Source: Clostridiaceae bacterium (GTDB lineage: Bacteria; Bacillota; Clostridia; Lachnospirales; Lachnospiraceae). From it: DNA of 64,000 nt. A program made the position numbers and the translations under genes. The stretch is from positions 62,001 through 126,000 of the forward strand of contig CABJBA010000011.1 in NCBI GenBank assembly GCA_902363735.1, in the 5' to 3' direction. The notes below the pieces were generated by a model. It did not search any database. It was not told where the DNA came from and was given only the letters and a program-made list of their open reading frames with translations. Positions 1 to 8,299 of this stretch are shown here, piece by piece; the first letter of the stretch is position 1, and the number at the start of each line of letters is the position of its first letter.

Positions 1-603
1 AAATAACTCTGTCCCCTTTCTTTCCATAAAACATTTCAGGGTAGAGGCCAGGTCCACCGGGGTATTAAACTGTCTGATCCTGTTTGCAGGTATGCATTGA
101 TAGCTGCCCGTAAATCTGCCGGAATCATAATCAGATACCATCAGATGAAAGGAATCCAAATTCTTCTCTTTTTCTGGAAAATCCCGGTTTGAAACTCCCC
201 CAATCAGCCGGAGAAGTTCAAGGTCACTTTCAAAGGTCTCTTTTCTATCCTCGTTCTGCCAGCTTACAGTTCCCTGCCAGCCTGCATGATAGCGATACTG
301 AACGCAGACTCGAAAGGTTTCTGCATTTCCCTTCCGGAACTCTCCATTATATCTTTTTATAGCAAAACCAGAAGGAATGATTCCCGAAAAGCAGCGCATC
401 TGAAGAGTCTGCTTAGGACTTCCCACATCATCAAGTATCTGGTCTATATTCAAAATCAGTTCCAGCACACTGCCAAAGCAGATTCCATAGGAAACACTTT
501 CATGGAACAGAATTCCGTTCATGCTCCAATCACTGCACTCATCCAGCGCTATTATAAAATAATGATCTGCATTACTGACTAAGCTCATTCTTCCTACTGA
601 CAT
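1..603 (-). CDS. hypothetical protein, C-terminus beyond window edge
   Basis: An open frame on the minus strand runs without a stop from an ATG at 603 to base 1, giving 201 codons and continuing off the window. It begins MSVGRMSLVSNADHYF and has ordinary, non-repetitive composition (for example SMNGILFHESVSYGICFGS early and LELLRLIGGVSNRDF in the middle). A GGTGA sequence lies about six bases before the ATG; an in-frame GTG three codons further upstream is a weaker alternative. There is no signal peptide and no clear membrane segment. I do not recognise the family and assign no function. It ends upstream of queT's 3' end in the same orientation, separated by 86 bases. Confidence 0.6.
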   Translation of the reverse strand, partial: MSVGRMSLVSNADHYFIIALDECSDWSMNGILFHESVSYGICFGSVLELILNIDQILDDVGSPKQTLQMRCFSGIIPSGFAIKRYNGEFRKGNAETFRVCVQYRYHAGWQGTVSWQNEDRKETFESDLELLRLIGGVSNRDFPEKEKNLDSFHLMVSDYDSGRFTGSYQCIPANRIRQFNTPVDLASTLKCFMERKGTELF

Positions 604-689
604 ATTTTTCACCACGATTCTTTTGTAATGTTAACCTTATAAGTCATACTGGCTGCATCAGTAATACTACTCCGGATACCTGACTATTT

Positions 690-1193
690 TTACTTAGCAG
701 AGAAATGTCCGAACACAATATGTTTATAATGGTTTAAAACACCCATCAAAATATTTCCCAGAACACCGATTGCAAGTATCTCTCCAATTCCCACGGTAAT
801 CATGGCATATATAATGAGGTCTTCTGAACCATAAGCATACCGCAGCACCCACGGAATGACAATGGTATTTGCCAGGATCGGAGGCACACATACCAGCCAT
901 TTTGTCTTACGGAGCTTATAGGATCCTATAGCTCCTGCAAGGGTTGCAAGACTGCCAAAAATAACATCCAGAGTAGCTGCACCACACAGGAAGTTGGACA
1001 ACAAACAGCCAATGAACAAACCCGGAATTGCCGCAGGGGTGAAAAATGGGAGAATACAAAGGATTTCCGAGATACGGAACTGGATCGGGCCAAAGCTGAT
1101 AGGTATAAATATTATGGTCAATACGGTGTAGATTGCGGCAATAGCCGCTGAAAAGACAATAAAGTAGGTCTTCTCTGATGTTTTGAAATTCAT
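690..1193 (-). CDS. queT: QueT family queuosine-precursor transporter
   Basis: A 167-residue integral membrane protein with about five hydrophobic segments, of the QueT family of energy-coupling-factor substrate (S) components. It carries the family's conserved stretch around PIQFRISEILCILPFF after the first segment. The family takes up preQ1 or a related deazaguanine for queuosine modification of tRNA, using the shared EcfA/T module, which is not encoded here. I chose the ATG at 1193 because AGGAG sits eight bases upstream; the in-frame TTG at 1199 would be only two bases from it. The leader carries a preQ1-type riboswitch, which independently supports the substrate assignment. Confidence 0.88.
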   Translation of the reverse strand: MNFKTSEKTYFIVFSAAIAAIYTVLTIIFIPISFGPIQFRISEILCILPFFTPAAIPGLFIGCLLSNFLCGAATLDVIFGSLATLAGAIGSYKLRKTKWLVCVPPILANTIVIPWVLRYAYGSEDLIIYAMITVGIGEILAIGVLGNILMGVLNHYKHIVFGHFSAK

Positions 1194-1201
1194 ATTCAAT
1201 T

Positions 1202-1244
1202 CTCCTTTAGTTTTGTTTTAGGTGTGGAAGGTCTCGAACACACC
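1202..1244 (-). promoter_or_regulatory. preQ1-I riboswitch controlling queT translation
   Basis: On the minus strand the leader reads GGTGTG, a 12-base loop starting TTCGAGACC, then CACACC, followed by an A-rich tail TAAAACAAAACTAA that runs directly into AGGAG. This matches the preQ1-I aptamer layout: a short P1 stem, a pyrimidine-rich loop, and an A-rich 3' tail that docks in the stem to form an H-type pseudoknot and hides the ribosome site. The tail overlaps the queT Shine-Dalgarno sequence, so control of translation initiation is the likely mechanism. Class I is inferred from the tail and stem; I did not test it with a covariance model. Confidence 0.7.
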
Positions 1245-1518
1245 GGTCTTTGTTGTGAAAATCCCTTTAAAACCACGGGTTTCACGGCCTTATTACGAGT
1301 GTAACTATAGCATAAAGGTATAGTAAATGCAAGCACGCCCCCGTTTTAGCCCCTTATGTATCATATCGGCATAAATCACCTATCCATAAAGATAAAATTT
1401 AAATTCTCTTTGTTTTTCTCTATCTTTTTGCTTATCCTTGATTGCTTTATTATATTTTTTTATGGCATATTTAAAAATTATAGTAGGAACTGGTCTCATT
1501 GACACTTTTATATAATTT
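1245..1518. other. intergenic stretch, no gene seen
   Basis: The stretch between the queT leader and the end of the first methyltransferase gene is AT-rich beyond about 1380. Bases 1245-1310 are the distal part of the queT leader or promoter region. I see no convincing open frame, RNA gene or strong terminator hairpin. Confidence 0.4.
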
Positions 1519-2250
1519 CTATTTTATTGCTATTATTTCAAACATTGGTGTTGCAGAATATAATTTCTTTTCCCAATCCGAATAAACACTCTGCCCAATA
1601 TCCTCACAAAATTCCACCGAACTGAAACCAATATCTTTCAGCACTTTTAAGTCCCATTGAGGCCGTCTGGTATTTGACAATGGCAGATTTTCAAAAATAC
1701 TCTCGTCGTCATCATAAATTTTAAATGGTTTTTTATAATGAGCAAAATACCATTGTTCATTTTCCTTTACTTTTCCCATCATTACAGAATCATAAAAAGG
1801 GAGATGCCAATTCGCATCATAAATAATCAGCTGACCTCCGGTCTTAAGCTTCTTATAAAGTTCTAAGTAAATATCTTCTGGAGCATGAAATGTCCATGTC
1901 ACGTTTCTGCTCACAATCGCATCAAATGTATTCTCATTAAAACTGAGATTTAATGCATCCATTTTTATAAACGTCGGGGAAACGTTCAACTTTTCAGCAT
2001 TCATCTCAGCAAACTTCAACATATCTTCGGATCTGTCAATACCAGTAACATCATACCCACATTCTGATAATAAGCAGGAAAAAAAGCCAGGACCGCATCC
2101 AATGTCTAAGATTTTTACAATATCCTTGCTCCCTATGTTTTTTAAAAGCTGTTTTCTCCACAAGAGTTTCCTTTCATCTCCCAGTTCCTGACAGACATAA
2201 CTGTTATAATCTATTCCGTCTTCCCAAAATTCCTTGTTTCTGTCATTCAT
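1519..2250 (-). CDS. class I SAM-dependent methyltransferase (last gene of importer operon)
   Basis: A 243-residue Rossmann-fold methyltransferase. Motif I is ILDIGCGPGFFSCLL near residue 50, followed by an acidic residue at the end of strand 2 (VTGID) and motif IV VSRNVTWTF. It shares SR[N/D]VTWT, DAxW and RPQWD with the methyltransferase at the other end of the same operon, so the two are paralogues. The acceptor is unknown. I prefer the ATG at 2250, nine bases after AAAGGG; the TTG at 2268 overlaps the upstream gene's stop and has no ribosome site. It lies 14 bases after the ATPase gene, so it is the final gene of the transporter operon. A role in making or modifying the imported ligand is inference. 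Confidence 0.8.
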   Translation of the reverse strand: MNDRNKEFWEDGIDYNSYVCQELGDERKLLWRKQLLKNIGSKDIVKILDIGCGPGFFSCLLSECGYDVTGIDRSEDMLKFAEMNAEKLNVSPTFIKMDALNLSFNENTFDAIVSRNVTWTFHAPEDIYLELYKKLKTGGQLIIYDANWHLPFYDSVMMGKVKENEQWYFAHYKKPFKIYDDDESIFENLPLSNTRRPQWDLKVLKDIGFSSVEFCEDIGQSVYSDWEKKLYSATPMFEIIAIK

Positions 2251-2264
2251 TTCAGTTTTCCCTT

Positions 2265-3041
2265 TCAAAAATTCTCTGTTCCGTCATAAACCGAACGTAC
2301 TGACACGATTAAATTCCTGGTCTGCTGATGCTTTGGAAACTTTAGTACCTGCCTGGTTTTTCCTTCTTCCACTATTTCTCCGTGATCCATTACAGCAATT
2401 TTATCACATAATGCAGACGCAAGAGGCAGATCATGGGTAATAAACAGCATCGCCATCTGTTTATCCCGTTTTAAGCGCTTAAGCATATCAATAATCTGAG
2501 CCTGTACCAGCACATCAAGTGCGCTGGTTGCCTCGTCACAAATAAGCAGTTTTGGCTCACATATGATGGCTCTGGCTATAGCCGCTCTCTGGCACTCACC
2601 GCCGCTTAACTCAGATGTCTTAACATATGCATACGATTTTTTCAGTCCCACATATTCAAACATGTTCAATGCTCTTTCTTTTAACTCTCCGTTGTTGAAT
2701 ATTCCATAAGACCTTGCTCCCTGCATAACCCCTTCAATTACTGTATCCCGGGGATCAAAAGAATCCTGGGGATTTTGAAAAATCATCTGCAGATCTTTCC
2801 CCACCGGCTTAAGTCGCCTCTGTTTGGTTATTTCATTTCCATCAAATGTTACAGTTCCTGCATCTTCTTTTATTAGCCGGGCAATAACATTAGCCGTTGT
2901 ACTTTTTCCACATCCGCTTTCACCAACCAGAGCAAGGCACTCTCCTTTTTCAATTAAAAGATTTACATTATTAATGGCATTATAGTTTTTCTTATTTTTT
3001 TTAAACACTTTTTTCAATCCACTGACTTCAAGTAATGCCAT
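2265..3041 (-). CDS. nickel/oligopeptide ABC transporter ATPase, NikE/OppF type
   Basis: A 258-residue cytoplasmic ATPase with Walker A GESGCGKS near residue 44, signature LSGGECQRAAIARA, Walker B LLICDEATSALD and a switch histidine in LFITHDLPLA. The length suits the NikE/OppF half of a two-ATPase Opp/Nik importer. I chose the ATG at 3041 because GAGAGG is seven bases upstream and it starts directly after the NikD-like gene's stop. Upstream in-frame codons would extend the protein into the preceding gene with no family resemblance. Together with the next four genes it completes a five-part importer. Confidence 0.88.
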   Translation of the reverse strand: MALLEVSGLKKVFKKNKKNYNAINNVNLLIEKGECLALVGESGCGKSTTANVIARLIKEDAGTVTFDGNEITKQRRLKPVGKDLQMIFQNPQDSFDPRDTVIEGVMQGARSYGIFNNGELKERALNMFEYVGLKKSYAYVKTSELSGGECQRAAIARAIICEPKLLICDEATSALDVLVQAQIIDMLKRLKRDKQMAMLFITHDLPLASALCDKIAVMDHGEIVEEGKTRQVLKFPKHQQTRNLIVSVRSVYDGTENF

Positions 3042-3043
3042 TT

Positions 3044-4015
3044 TTATACCTCTCGTGACTTTTCCGGTATGCAAAAACATCTTACATAATGGGATTGATT
3101 CATATACCGTTCTTCTGGCAGGCTCAGCTGACACTGTACCTCTGCAATATGGCATCTCGCTGCAAATGGACAGCCTTTTATCTCATCGGTAAATTCAGGC
3201 GGAGTTCCTGCAAGTCCGCCTGAAATATTCCCCTCCATATCTGGTATTGCTGCAATCAAAGCTTTTGTATACGGATGGAAAGCATTTTGAAGAATTTCTT
3301 GTCTTTTTCCATACTCTACTATTATTCCCCCATACATAATAGCAATTTTATCCGACAACCCTGCCACCACACCAAAATTATGTGAGATAACTATAAGGGA
3401 AACCCCAAACTGTTCTTTCAGCAATTTCATTTGCTCTACCACCTGGAGCTGAGATGTTACATCCAAAGCACTTGTGGGTTCATCCCCAAGAATAAGCTGG
3501 GGACTATTTATCATGGATAACGCAATCCCAACCCTCTGGCACATTCCTCCGCTGAGTTCAAAGGGGTAAGACCTAAGAATCCGCTGTGTGTCATTTAATA
3601 GTAGCTTTTCCATCATTTCTGCAGCTTTTTTATCATTTTCTTTTCTTCTTACATTCTTGTGGTGCATTCTTACAGTTTCATAAAATAAAGAGGATATTGT
3701 TTTTGTGGCATCCATGGATTGAAAGGCATTTTGTGAAATCAGGGATATTCTATCACCCCGAAGCCGGCGAAGCTTTTCATCTGACAGTTTCATGAATTCC
3801 ATTCCTTCAAAAAAAATATCTCCGCTTATGTGCATCCCTCTTCCTTTCAGCATCATAAGCGATCTCAGCAACGTGCTTTTTCCACACCCGCTTTCACCTA
3901 CAATTCCCAGGAATTCACCCTTTTTAAGAGAAAGACTTATATTTCGCACGATCCTCGTTTGGTAATAAAAAACGTCTAAATGATTAATCATTAAAATATC
4001 TTCTGTTTTTTGCAT
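3044..4015 (-). CDS. nickel/oligopeptide ABC transporter ATPase, NikD/OppD type
   Basis: A 323-residue ATPase with Walker A GESGCGKST, signature LSGGMCQRVGIALSM and Walker B LILGDEPTSALD. The C-terminal extension AGTPPEF followed by CPFAARCHIAEVQC is the cysteine-containing oligopeptide/dipeptide tail typical of OppD/OppF and NikD proteins; in relatives such cysteines can hold an iron-sulfur cluster. It abuts the NikE-like gene (three bases between stop and start), implying translational coupling. The ribosome site before 4015 is weak; an internal methionine at codon 9 is an alternative start. Confidence 0.87.
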   Translation of the reverse strand: MQKTEDILMINHLDVFYYQTRIVRNISLSLKKGEFLGIVGESGCGKSTLLRSLMMLKGRGMHISGDIFFEGMEFMKLSDEKLRRLRGDRISLISQNAFQSMDATKTISSLFYETVRMHHKNVRRKENDKKAAEMMEKLLLNDTQRILRSYPFELSGGMCQRVGIALSMINSPQLILGDEPTSALDVTSQLQVVEQMKLLKEQFGVSLIVISHNFGVVAGLSDKIAIMYGGIIVEYGKRQEILQNAFHPYTKALIAAIPDMEGNISGGLAGTPPEFTDEIKGCPFAARCHIAEVQCQLSLPEERYMNQSHYVRCFCIPEKSREV

Positions 4016-4041
4016 TCATCATCACTCTTATTATTATTTTA

Positions 4042-5592
4042 TTATTCCAGCCATACATTTGCATCCAGGAGGTAATACTCAGACGGATTTGTATGAATCC
4101 CTTTTAAGTTTTCTCCCATCACATAATAATACTTTGAATGTCCGATTACTATAAATCCGGCATCATTAATAATTCTCTGCTGTATTTCTTTTGCCAGTTC
4201 AGTTCTTCTGGCCTCGTCAAACTCCTCGTCCAGCTCATTAATCAGATTATCTACCTCTGCATTAGAGTATCCGCCGTAATTACTGCTTCCGCCTGTACGG
4301 AATGCAATATCGGCAAAATACTGGGGATCACCTGTAGGAACCATGGTAAAGCTGACAAGTAAAAGATCAAAATTTCCATTTTTCTGCTGTTCAGAAACAG
4401 ATTCATAAACTTCAACGGAAATATCAATTCCTGCTTTTTTAGCTGCAGATGACATTTCATTACAAAAATTTGCAAGCTCTGCCTTTGTACTATACGTTAC
4501 CATTTGCAAGGAAATATTAACTCCATTGAGTTCTCTGATTCCATCTCCGTCTCCGTCAATAATTCCAGCATCATCCAGCAGTTTATTGGCTCCATCTATG
4601 TCATAGCTATAGCCTTCTTCAGAACCAAAGGCCATAAAATCAGGATAAAGCCCGGTTGATGAAACGGAGGCCCCTTTGTTGATTACCTTCCCATAGTTTT
4701 CCTTATCGATACACATATTCAAGGCTTGTCTTACTTGCAGGTTCTGTAAAAGCTTATTAGAAAAGTTAATAAAAACCACCTGCCCCCTGGACCCGGAAAC
4801 ACCATCCACGTTATAAAGGCTTGTATCATTAAAAAGTTCAAGGCTCGTGGACGGGACGCTTACTGAGATATCTGATTCTCCATTCTGTTGGGCAAGTGCA
4901 AGAGTGCTTGTATCACCAATAATATTAATTTCAGCGCCTGCTAGTTTAGGCCTTCCTCCCCAATAATCATCAAACCGCTTCACTTTGGCTTTGCTTTTCA
5001 CTTCATAGCTTACAGCAATAAATGGGCCTGTTCCCACTGGAGCAGTTGCCGGATCAGCGTCTGCCGTCACATCAATAATACCCGTTAACGGTTCACAAAG
5101 ACTATTTTTAAATGCCGGCACTACCTTTAATGTTTTGACGGTAAGTACTTGCCCATCTGCTTCTATCGTGTCAATATAAAGCAATTCGCCCAAACGTGCA
5201 TTAATTCCTTCTGTCCTCTTCCAGCACTGCTTTACACTTTCTGCTGTAAGCTTATTTCCATTCTGAAATATAACATCATTGCGTAATGTTATAACCCAAG
5301 TGGTATCATCTGCCATTTCACAGCTTTCTGCGAGAAAAGGCTGCGGTTTCAAATCATCATCTAATTTAAACAATGTTTCTGTAATTCCCCAGCGGGTGGT
5401 ATACCAGCTGTCCCAGCTCTGGGCCAGGTCAAGACTGGTAGGACACTGGGTGTCTGCTATCACAGCAATATCTCTCACTTTTTCATTTGATGCAGTTTCT
5501 TTAGAAAACGAATTCCGATTCCCTGAGCAGCCTGATATTAATGCCATACTCAGTACTGCACATGCAATTGCACATACTATTTTTCTTTTCAT
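4042..5592 (-). CDS. extracellular substrate-binding lipoprotein, Opp/NikA family (SBP_bac_5)
   Basis: A 516-residue family-5 solute-binding protein. The N-terminus has a basic start, a hydrophobic stretch and a lipobox LISGC, so Cys22 should be lipidated and the protein anchored outside the membrane. Family features include TLDLAQ-type opening text (SLDLAQSWD), GTGPFIAVSYE near residue 180 and the late YGGYSNAEVDNLINE stretch. The length fits NikA, DppA and OppA. Nickel or nickel-chelate transport is suggested only by the general Nik-like composition of the operon; peptides remain possible. It lies between the permease genes and the ATPase genes. Confidence 0.85.
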   Translation of the reverse strand: MKRKIVCAIACAVLSMALISGCSGNRNSFSKETASNEKVRDIAVIADTQCPTSLDLAQSWDSWYTTRWGITETLFKLDDDLKPQPFLAESCEMADDTTWVITLRNDVIFQNGNKLTAESVKQCWKRTEGINARLGELLYIDTIEADGQVLTVKTLKVVPAFKNSLCEPLTGIIDVTADADPATAPVGTGPFIAVSYEVKSKAKVKRFDDYWGGRPKLAGAEINIIGDTSTLALAQQNGESDISVSVPSTSLELFNDTSLYNVDGVSGSRGQVVFINFSNKLLQNLQVRQALNMCIDKENYGKVINKGASVSSTGLYPDFMAFGSEEGYSYDIDGANKLLDDAGIIDGDGDGIRELNGVNISLQMVTYSTKAELANFCNEMSSAAKKAGIDISVEVYESVSEQQKNGNFDLLLVSFTMVPTGDPQYFADIAFRTGGSSNYGGYSNAEVDNLINELDEEFDEARRTELAKEIQQRIINDAGFIVIGHSKYYYVMGENLKGIHTNPSEYYLLDANVWLE

Positions 5593-5628
5593 AATCTTTC
5601 CTCTCTTATATAAAATAATATATTGAAG

Positions 5629-6441
5629 TTACTTCATTTGGTCCCTCAGTTGTTCTCCAAACAGGTTAAAAACAGAGGCAGTAATAAATACTGCAGCTCC
5701 AGGTATAATAACAAGTCTTACATCTGTCTGAAGATAGTTCCGGCCGGCATTAATCATGGCTCCCCATTCCGGAATAGTCTCTTTTACCCCCACTCCAAGA
5801 TAAGAAAGCGCGGCGATTTCCATAATTATAAAGGCGATGCCCAAACTTGCATTAATAATAAGAGGGGAAATAATGTTAGGTATGATTCTCTTCCTTATAA
5901 TGCAGATATGTGATTCTCCGCATATCCTTGCGGCTTTAATATATGTATGTTGCTTCTCCATAAACGAAAGACTTCTTGCAATTCTGGCATATTCCACCCA
6001 TTCAACCATGCACAAAGCAATAATCGTGTTCTGAATTCCTATTCCAAGCGAACCCGCAATGGCAATTGCAAGGATAATTTTAGGAAAGGCCTGCATAATT
6101 GTTATAAGCTTGTCTAAAACAATATCAATAATTCCACCAAAATATCCGGCCACTACCCCAATGATAACTCCAACGAAAAATACAACCAGAGTAATGATCA
6201 GGCTTGTAAAAATGGAGGTTCTTGCGGCATAAATTACTCTGGAAAGCATGCACCTTCCTAAATGATCCGTTCCCAGCGGATATTGGCTGCTTGGCAATTC
6301 CTGAGCAAGCAAAAGATTTGTTGCATTGGGATCGTTAGGCGCCAACAGAGGGGCACAAATTGCTAATGCAAACAATATAATCAACAGAAAGCTGGCTCCA
6401 TAGAATAATAAATTACGTTTCCTTGTAACTAAATTTTTCAT
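5629..6441 (-). CDS. nickel/oligopeptide ABC transporter permease, NikC/OppC type
   Basis: A 270-residue inner-membrane permease with an N-terminal OppC_N segment (LAICAPLLAPNDPN, then YPLGTDHLGRCMLSR) and a binding-protein-dependent transport domain with about five more helices. The EAA-like cytoplasmic loop that contacts the ATPase lies around YIKAARICGESHICIIRK, and the C-terminal text SYLGVGVKETIPEWGAMI is characteristic of NikC/DppC/OppC. It follows the NikB-like gene by 14 bases and pairs with it as the transmembrane pore. Confidence 0.9.
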   Translation of the reverse strand: MKNLVTRKRNLLFYGASFLLIILFALAICAPLLAPNDPNATNLLLAQELPSSQYPLGTDHLGRCMLSRVIYAARTSIFTSLIITLVVFFVGVIIGVVAGYFGGIIDIVLDKLITIMQAFPKIILAIAIAGSLGIGIQNTIIALCMVEWVEYARIARSLSFMEKQHTYIKAARICGESHICIIRKRIIPNIISPLIINASLGIAFIIMEIAALSYLGVGVKETIPEWGAMINAGRNYLQTDVRLVIIPGAAVFITASVFNLFGEQLRDQMK

Positions 6442-6455
6442 GATTTTCCTCTCTG

Positions 6456-7418
6456 TTAATTGTGGTCATATTTAATTCTGGGGTCAATAATTGCTGATAA
6501 AATATCAACCAGCAGATTGACACCCAAGTATATGAACGCACACCATAATACAAATCCTTGAAGCATATTATAATCCAGCCTTGCAACGGAACTGACGGCA
6601 AGCCGTCCCAGTCCATTAACTGAAAATATGCCTTCAATGACGGTAGATCCCCCCAGCAATAACCCAATATAGATACTGATATATGTTAAAATTGGAGCAG
6701 CACTATTTTGGAGTACATGAGAAAAAAGAATGGTTCTTTTTTTAACCCCGCGGCTGACTGCACCTTCCACATATGGCTGCTCCAGCTGTTCAAGTATAAT
6801 AGCCCTTACCTGGCGGGTCAGTTTAGAAGAACATTGAACAACTAAAACTACCACCGGAAGCATCAGGCCCCGCAAACCATCTCCTGCAATTACAGGCATC
6901 AGTCTGACTTTTATGCAGATAAACCAAAGTAGAAAAAGCGACAGTACAAAGGATGGAACAGATATCCCTAAAAACGAAAAAAACCTAAATACGTTATCAA
7001 TTAACCGTTCTTTGTATACAGCACAGCATATTCCCGCTGGAACCGCAATTAAAATAGTAATGAGAAGAGAAAAGAAGGTCATTAAAATTGTAGGCTTCAT
7101 ATGACTGATCAGTTCCTCAGTTACAGGTTTTTTGGTGGTATAGGAAATTCCCAAATCACCCTTTGCAGCCTTTATAAGCCAATTACCGTACTGCACAAGA
7201 AAGGGCTTATCCAGCCCCATTAACCGTTCCTGCCGCTCAATTGCCTCCTGTGATATCATGCCTGAGTTTCCATCAGAACCCGCAAGCCACAGCTCGGCTG
7301 GATTTTTAGGAGACAGATATAAGATTGAAAATGTAAGCAATGTAATACCCACTGCCACAACAAATAATTGCAGAACATGGGAAAACAGCTTCCTGATTAC
7401 AATATTTATCCGGCCCAT
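6456..7418 (-). CDS. nickel/oligopeptide ABC transporter permease, NikB/OppB type
   Basis: A 320-residue permease with six predicted helices. It opens with the usual OppB helix (LLTFSILYLSPKNPAELWL), has the periplasmic NWLIKAAKGDLGISY stretch that NikB and DppB share, and ends with ILSAIIDPRIKYD. Its start codon follows the first methyltransferase's stop by one base or less, so the two are translationally coupled. This coupling links the methyltransferase to transport. Confidence 0.9.
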   Translation of the reverse strand: MGRINIVIRKLFSHVLQLFVVAVGITLLTFSILYLSPKNPAELWLAGSDGNSGMISQEAIERQERLMGLDKPFLVQYGNWLIKAAKGDLGISYTTKKPVTEELISHMKPTILMTFFSLLITILIAVPAGICCAVYKERLIDNVFRFFSFLGISVPSFVLSLFLLWFICIKVRLMPVIAGDGLRGLMLPVVVLVVQCSSKLTRQVRAIILEQLEQPYVEGAVSRGVKKRTILFSHVLQNSAAPILTYISIYIGLLLGGSTVIEGIFSVNGLGRLAVSSVARLDYNMLQGFVLWCAFIYLGVNLLVDILSAIIDPRIKYDHN

Positions 7419-8228
7419 TTAATACTTCCTCTTTACAGACACTAAAAACTCCTGAAAAAGCTCATACTGCATCTGCTCCATCTCATTATAAATATGCCTG
7501 TTTATCTCTGGGTGTATGATACAATCAAACCCTTTTTGCATCTTCCAAAATTCATCATCCCATTGGGGGCGGCTCCTGTAAGTCATAGGAAGCTTGAATG
7601 CTATTTCACTTAGTTTATATGCCTTTCCATAGGAAAATCCACCCTTTGAAATTATTTCACGCTTCTTTTGCTCATGCATGGCTATCAATGCATCATCAAG
7701 CAAATAGTTATACCATTCCGCATCAAAATAGAGCAGACTTCCACCTTTCTTTAACTTATCTGCCCAATTCCGGAGCTGCTTTTCCGGTGAAGTCAGTGTC
7801 CATGTGACATCCCTTGAAACAATGAGATCAAAACTCTGGTCCTTAAAGGGAAGCATGTTGCCGACTTTTATAAATTCCACATTACATCCCGATCTCTTTG
7901 CATTCTGTTTTGCTTTATTAAGCATATCCTGGTTCATATCTACGGCTGTGACCTTATGTCCTCTCAAAGCTGCAAGAACTGCAAAAAAACCAGGCCCGGT
8001 TCCAATATCAAGCACTTTTAATTGAGCAGTTTCATCTGTCATATGTCCAAAGATCAGTTTCTCCCATGTAGTACGTCTGTCACTGTGAAGCTGCGCTGTA
8101 TTTTGATCACTATAGCTTTGCGACCGCTCTGTCCAATAGTAATTCATCTCATTTTCCAGGTTAACGGGTTTAAATACCGCATTATTCATAACGGACATTT
8201 GATTCGTAATTATCTTTTCATCTATCAT
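7419..8228 (-). CDS. class I SAM-dependent methyltransferase (first gene of importer operon)
   Basis: A 269-residue Rossmann-fold methyltransferase with motif I VLDIGTGPGFFAVLA around residue 73, TAVDMN at strand 2 and motif IV VSRDVTWTL. The conserved DAEW and SRPQWD stretches match the second methyltransferase at 1519-2250, so this operon starts and ends with paralogues. The ATG at 8228 is five bases after GGAG; the GTG at 8234 is too close to it. It is the promoter-proximal gene. The substrate is unknown. Bracketing an importer could mean synthesis of a metal chelator, or methylation of the imported compound; both are inference. Confidence 0.82.
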   Translation of the reverse strand: MIDEKIITNQMSVMNNAVFKPVNLENEMNYYWTERSQSYSDQNTAQLHSDRRTTWEKLIFGHMTDETAQLKVLDIGTGPGFFAVLAALRGHKVTAVDMNQDMLNKAKQNAKRSGCNVEFIKVGNMLPFKDQSFDLIVSRDVTWTLTSPEKQLRNWADKLKKGGSLLYFDAEWYNYLLDDALIAMHEQKKREIISKGGFSYGKAYKLSEIAFKLPMTYRSRPQWDDEFWKMQKGFDCIIHPEINRHIYNEMEQMQYELFQEFLVSVKRKY

Positions 8229-8263
8229 AGCCACTCCAATTCTTATATTTTAAAATAATAAAA

Positions 8264-8299
8264 GATCATCAAATACAAATTTCTTTGTATTTAATGACC
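8264..8299. promoter_or_regulatory. 36-base inverted repeat, candidate operator of the importer operon
   Basis: Two 16-base arms, GATCATCAAATACAAA and TTTGTATTTAATGACC, are separated by TTTC; 14 of 16 positions pair, with the inner nine perfect. It lies 36-71 bases before the first methyltransferase start. The symmetry and position suit a dimeric repressor such as a metal sensor. I cannot name the regulator, and the site does not match the E. coli NikR consensus. Confidence 0.45.

Noticed and set aside
286..582. 98-codon plus-strand frame at the left edge
   Set aside because: It overlaps the longer minus-strand frame, which has better composition, a ribosome site and runs through to base 1.
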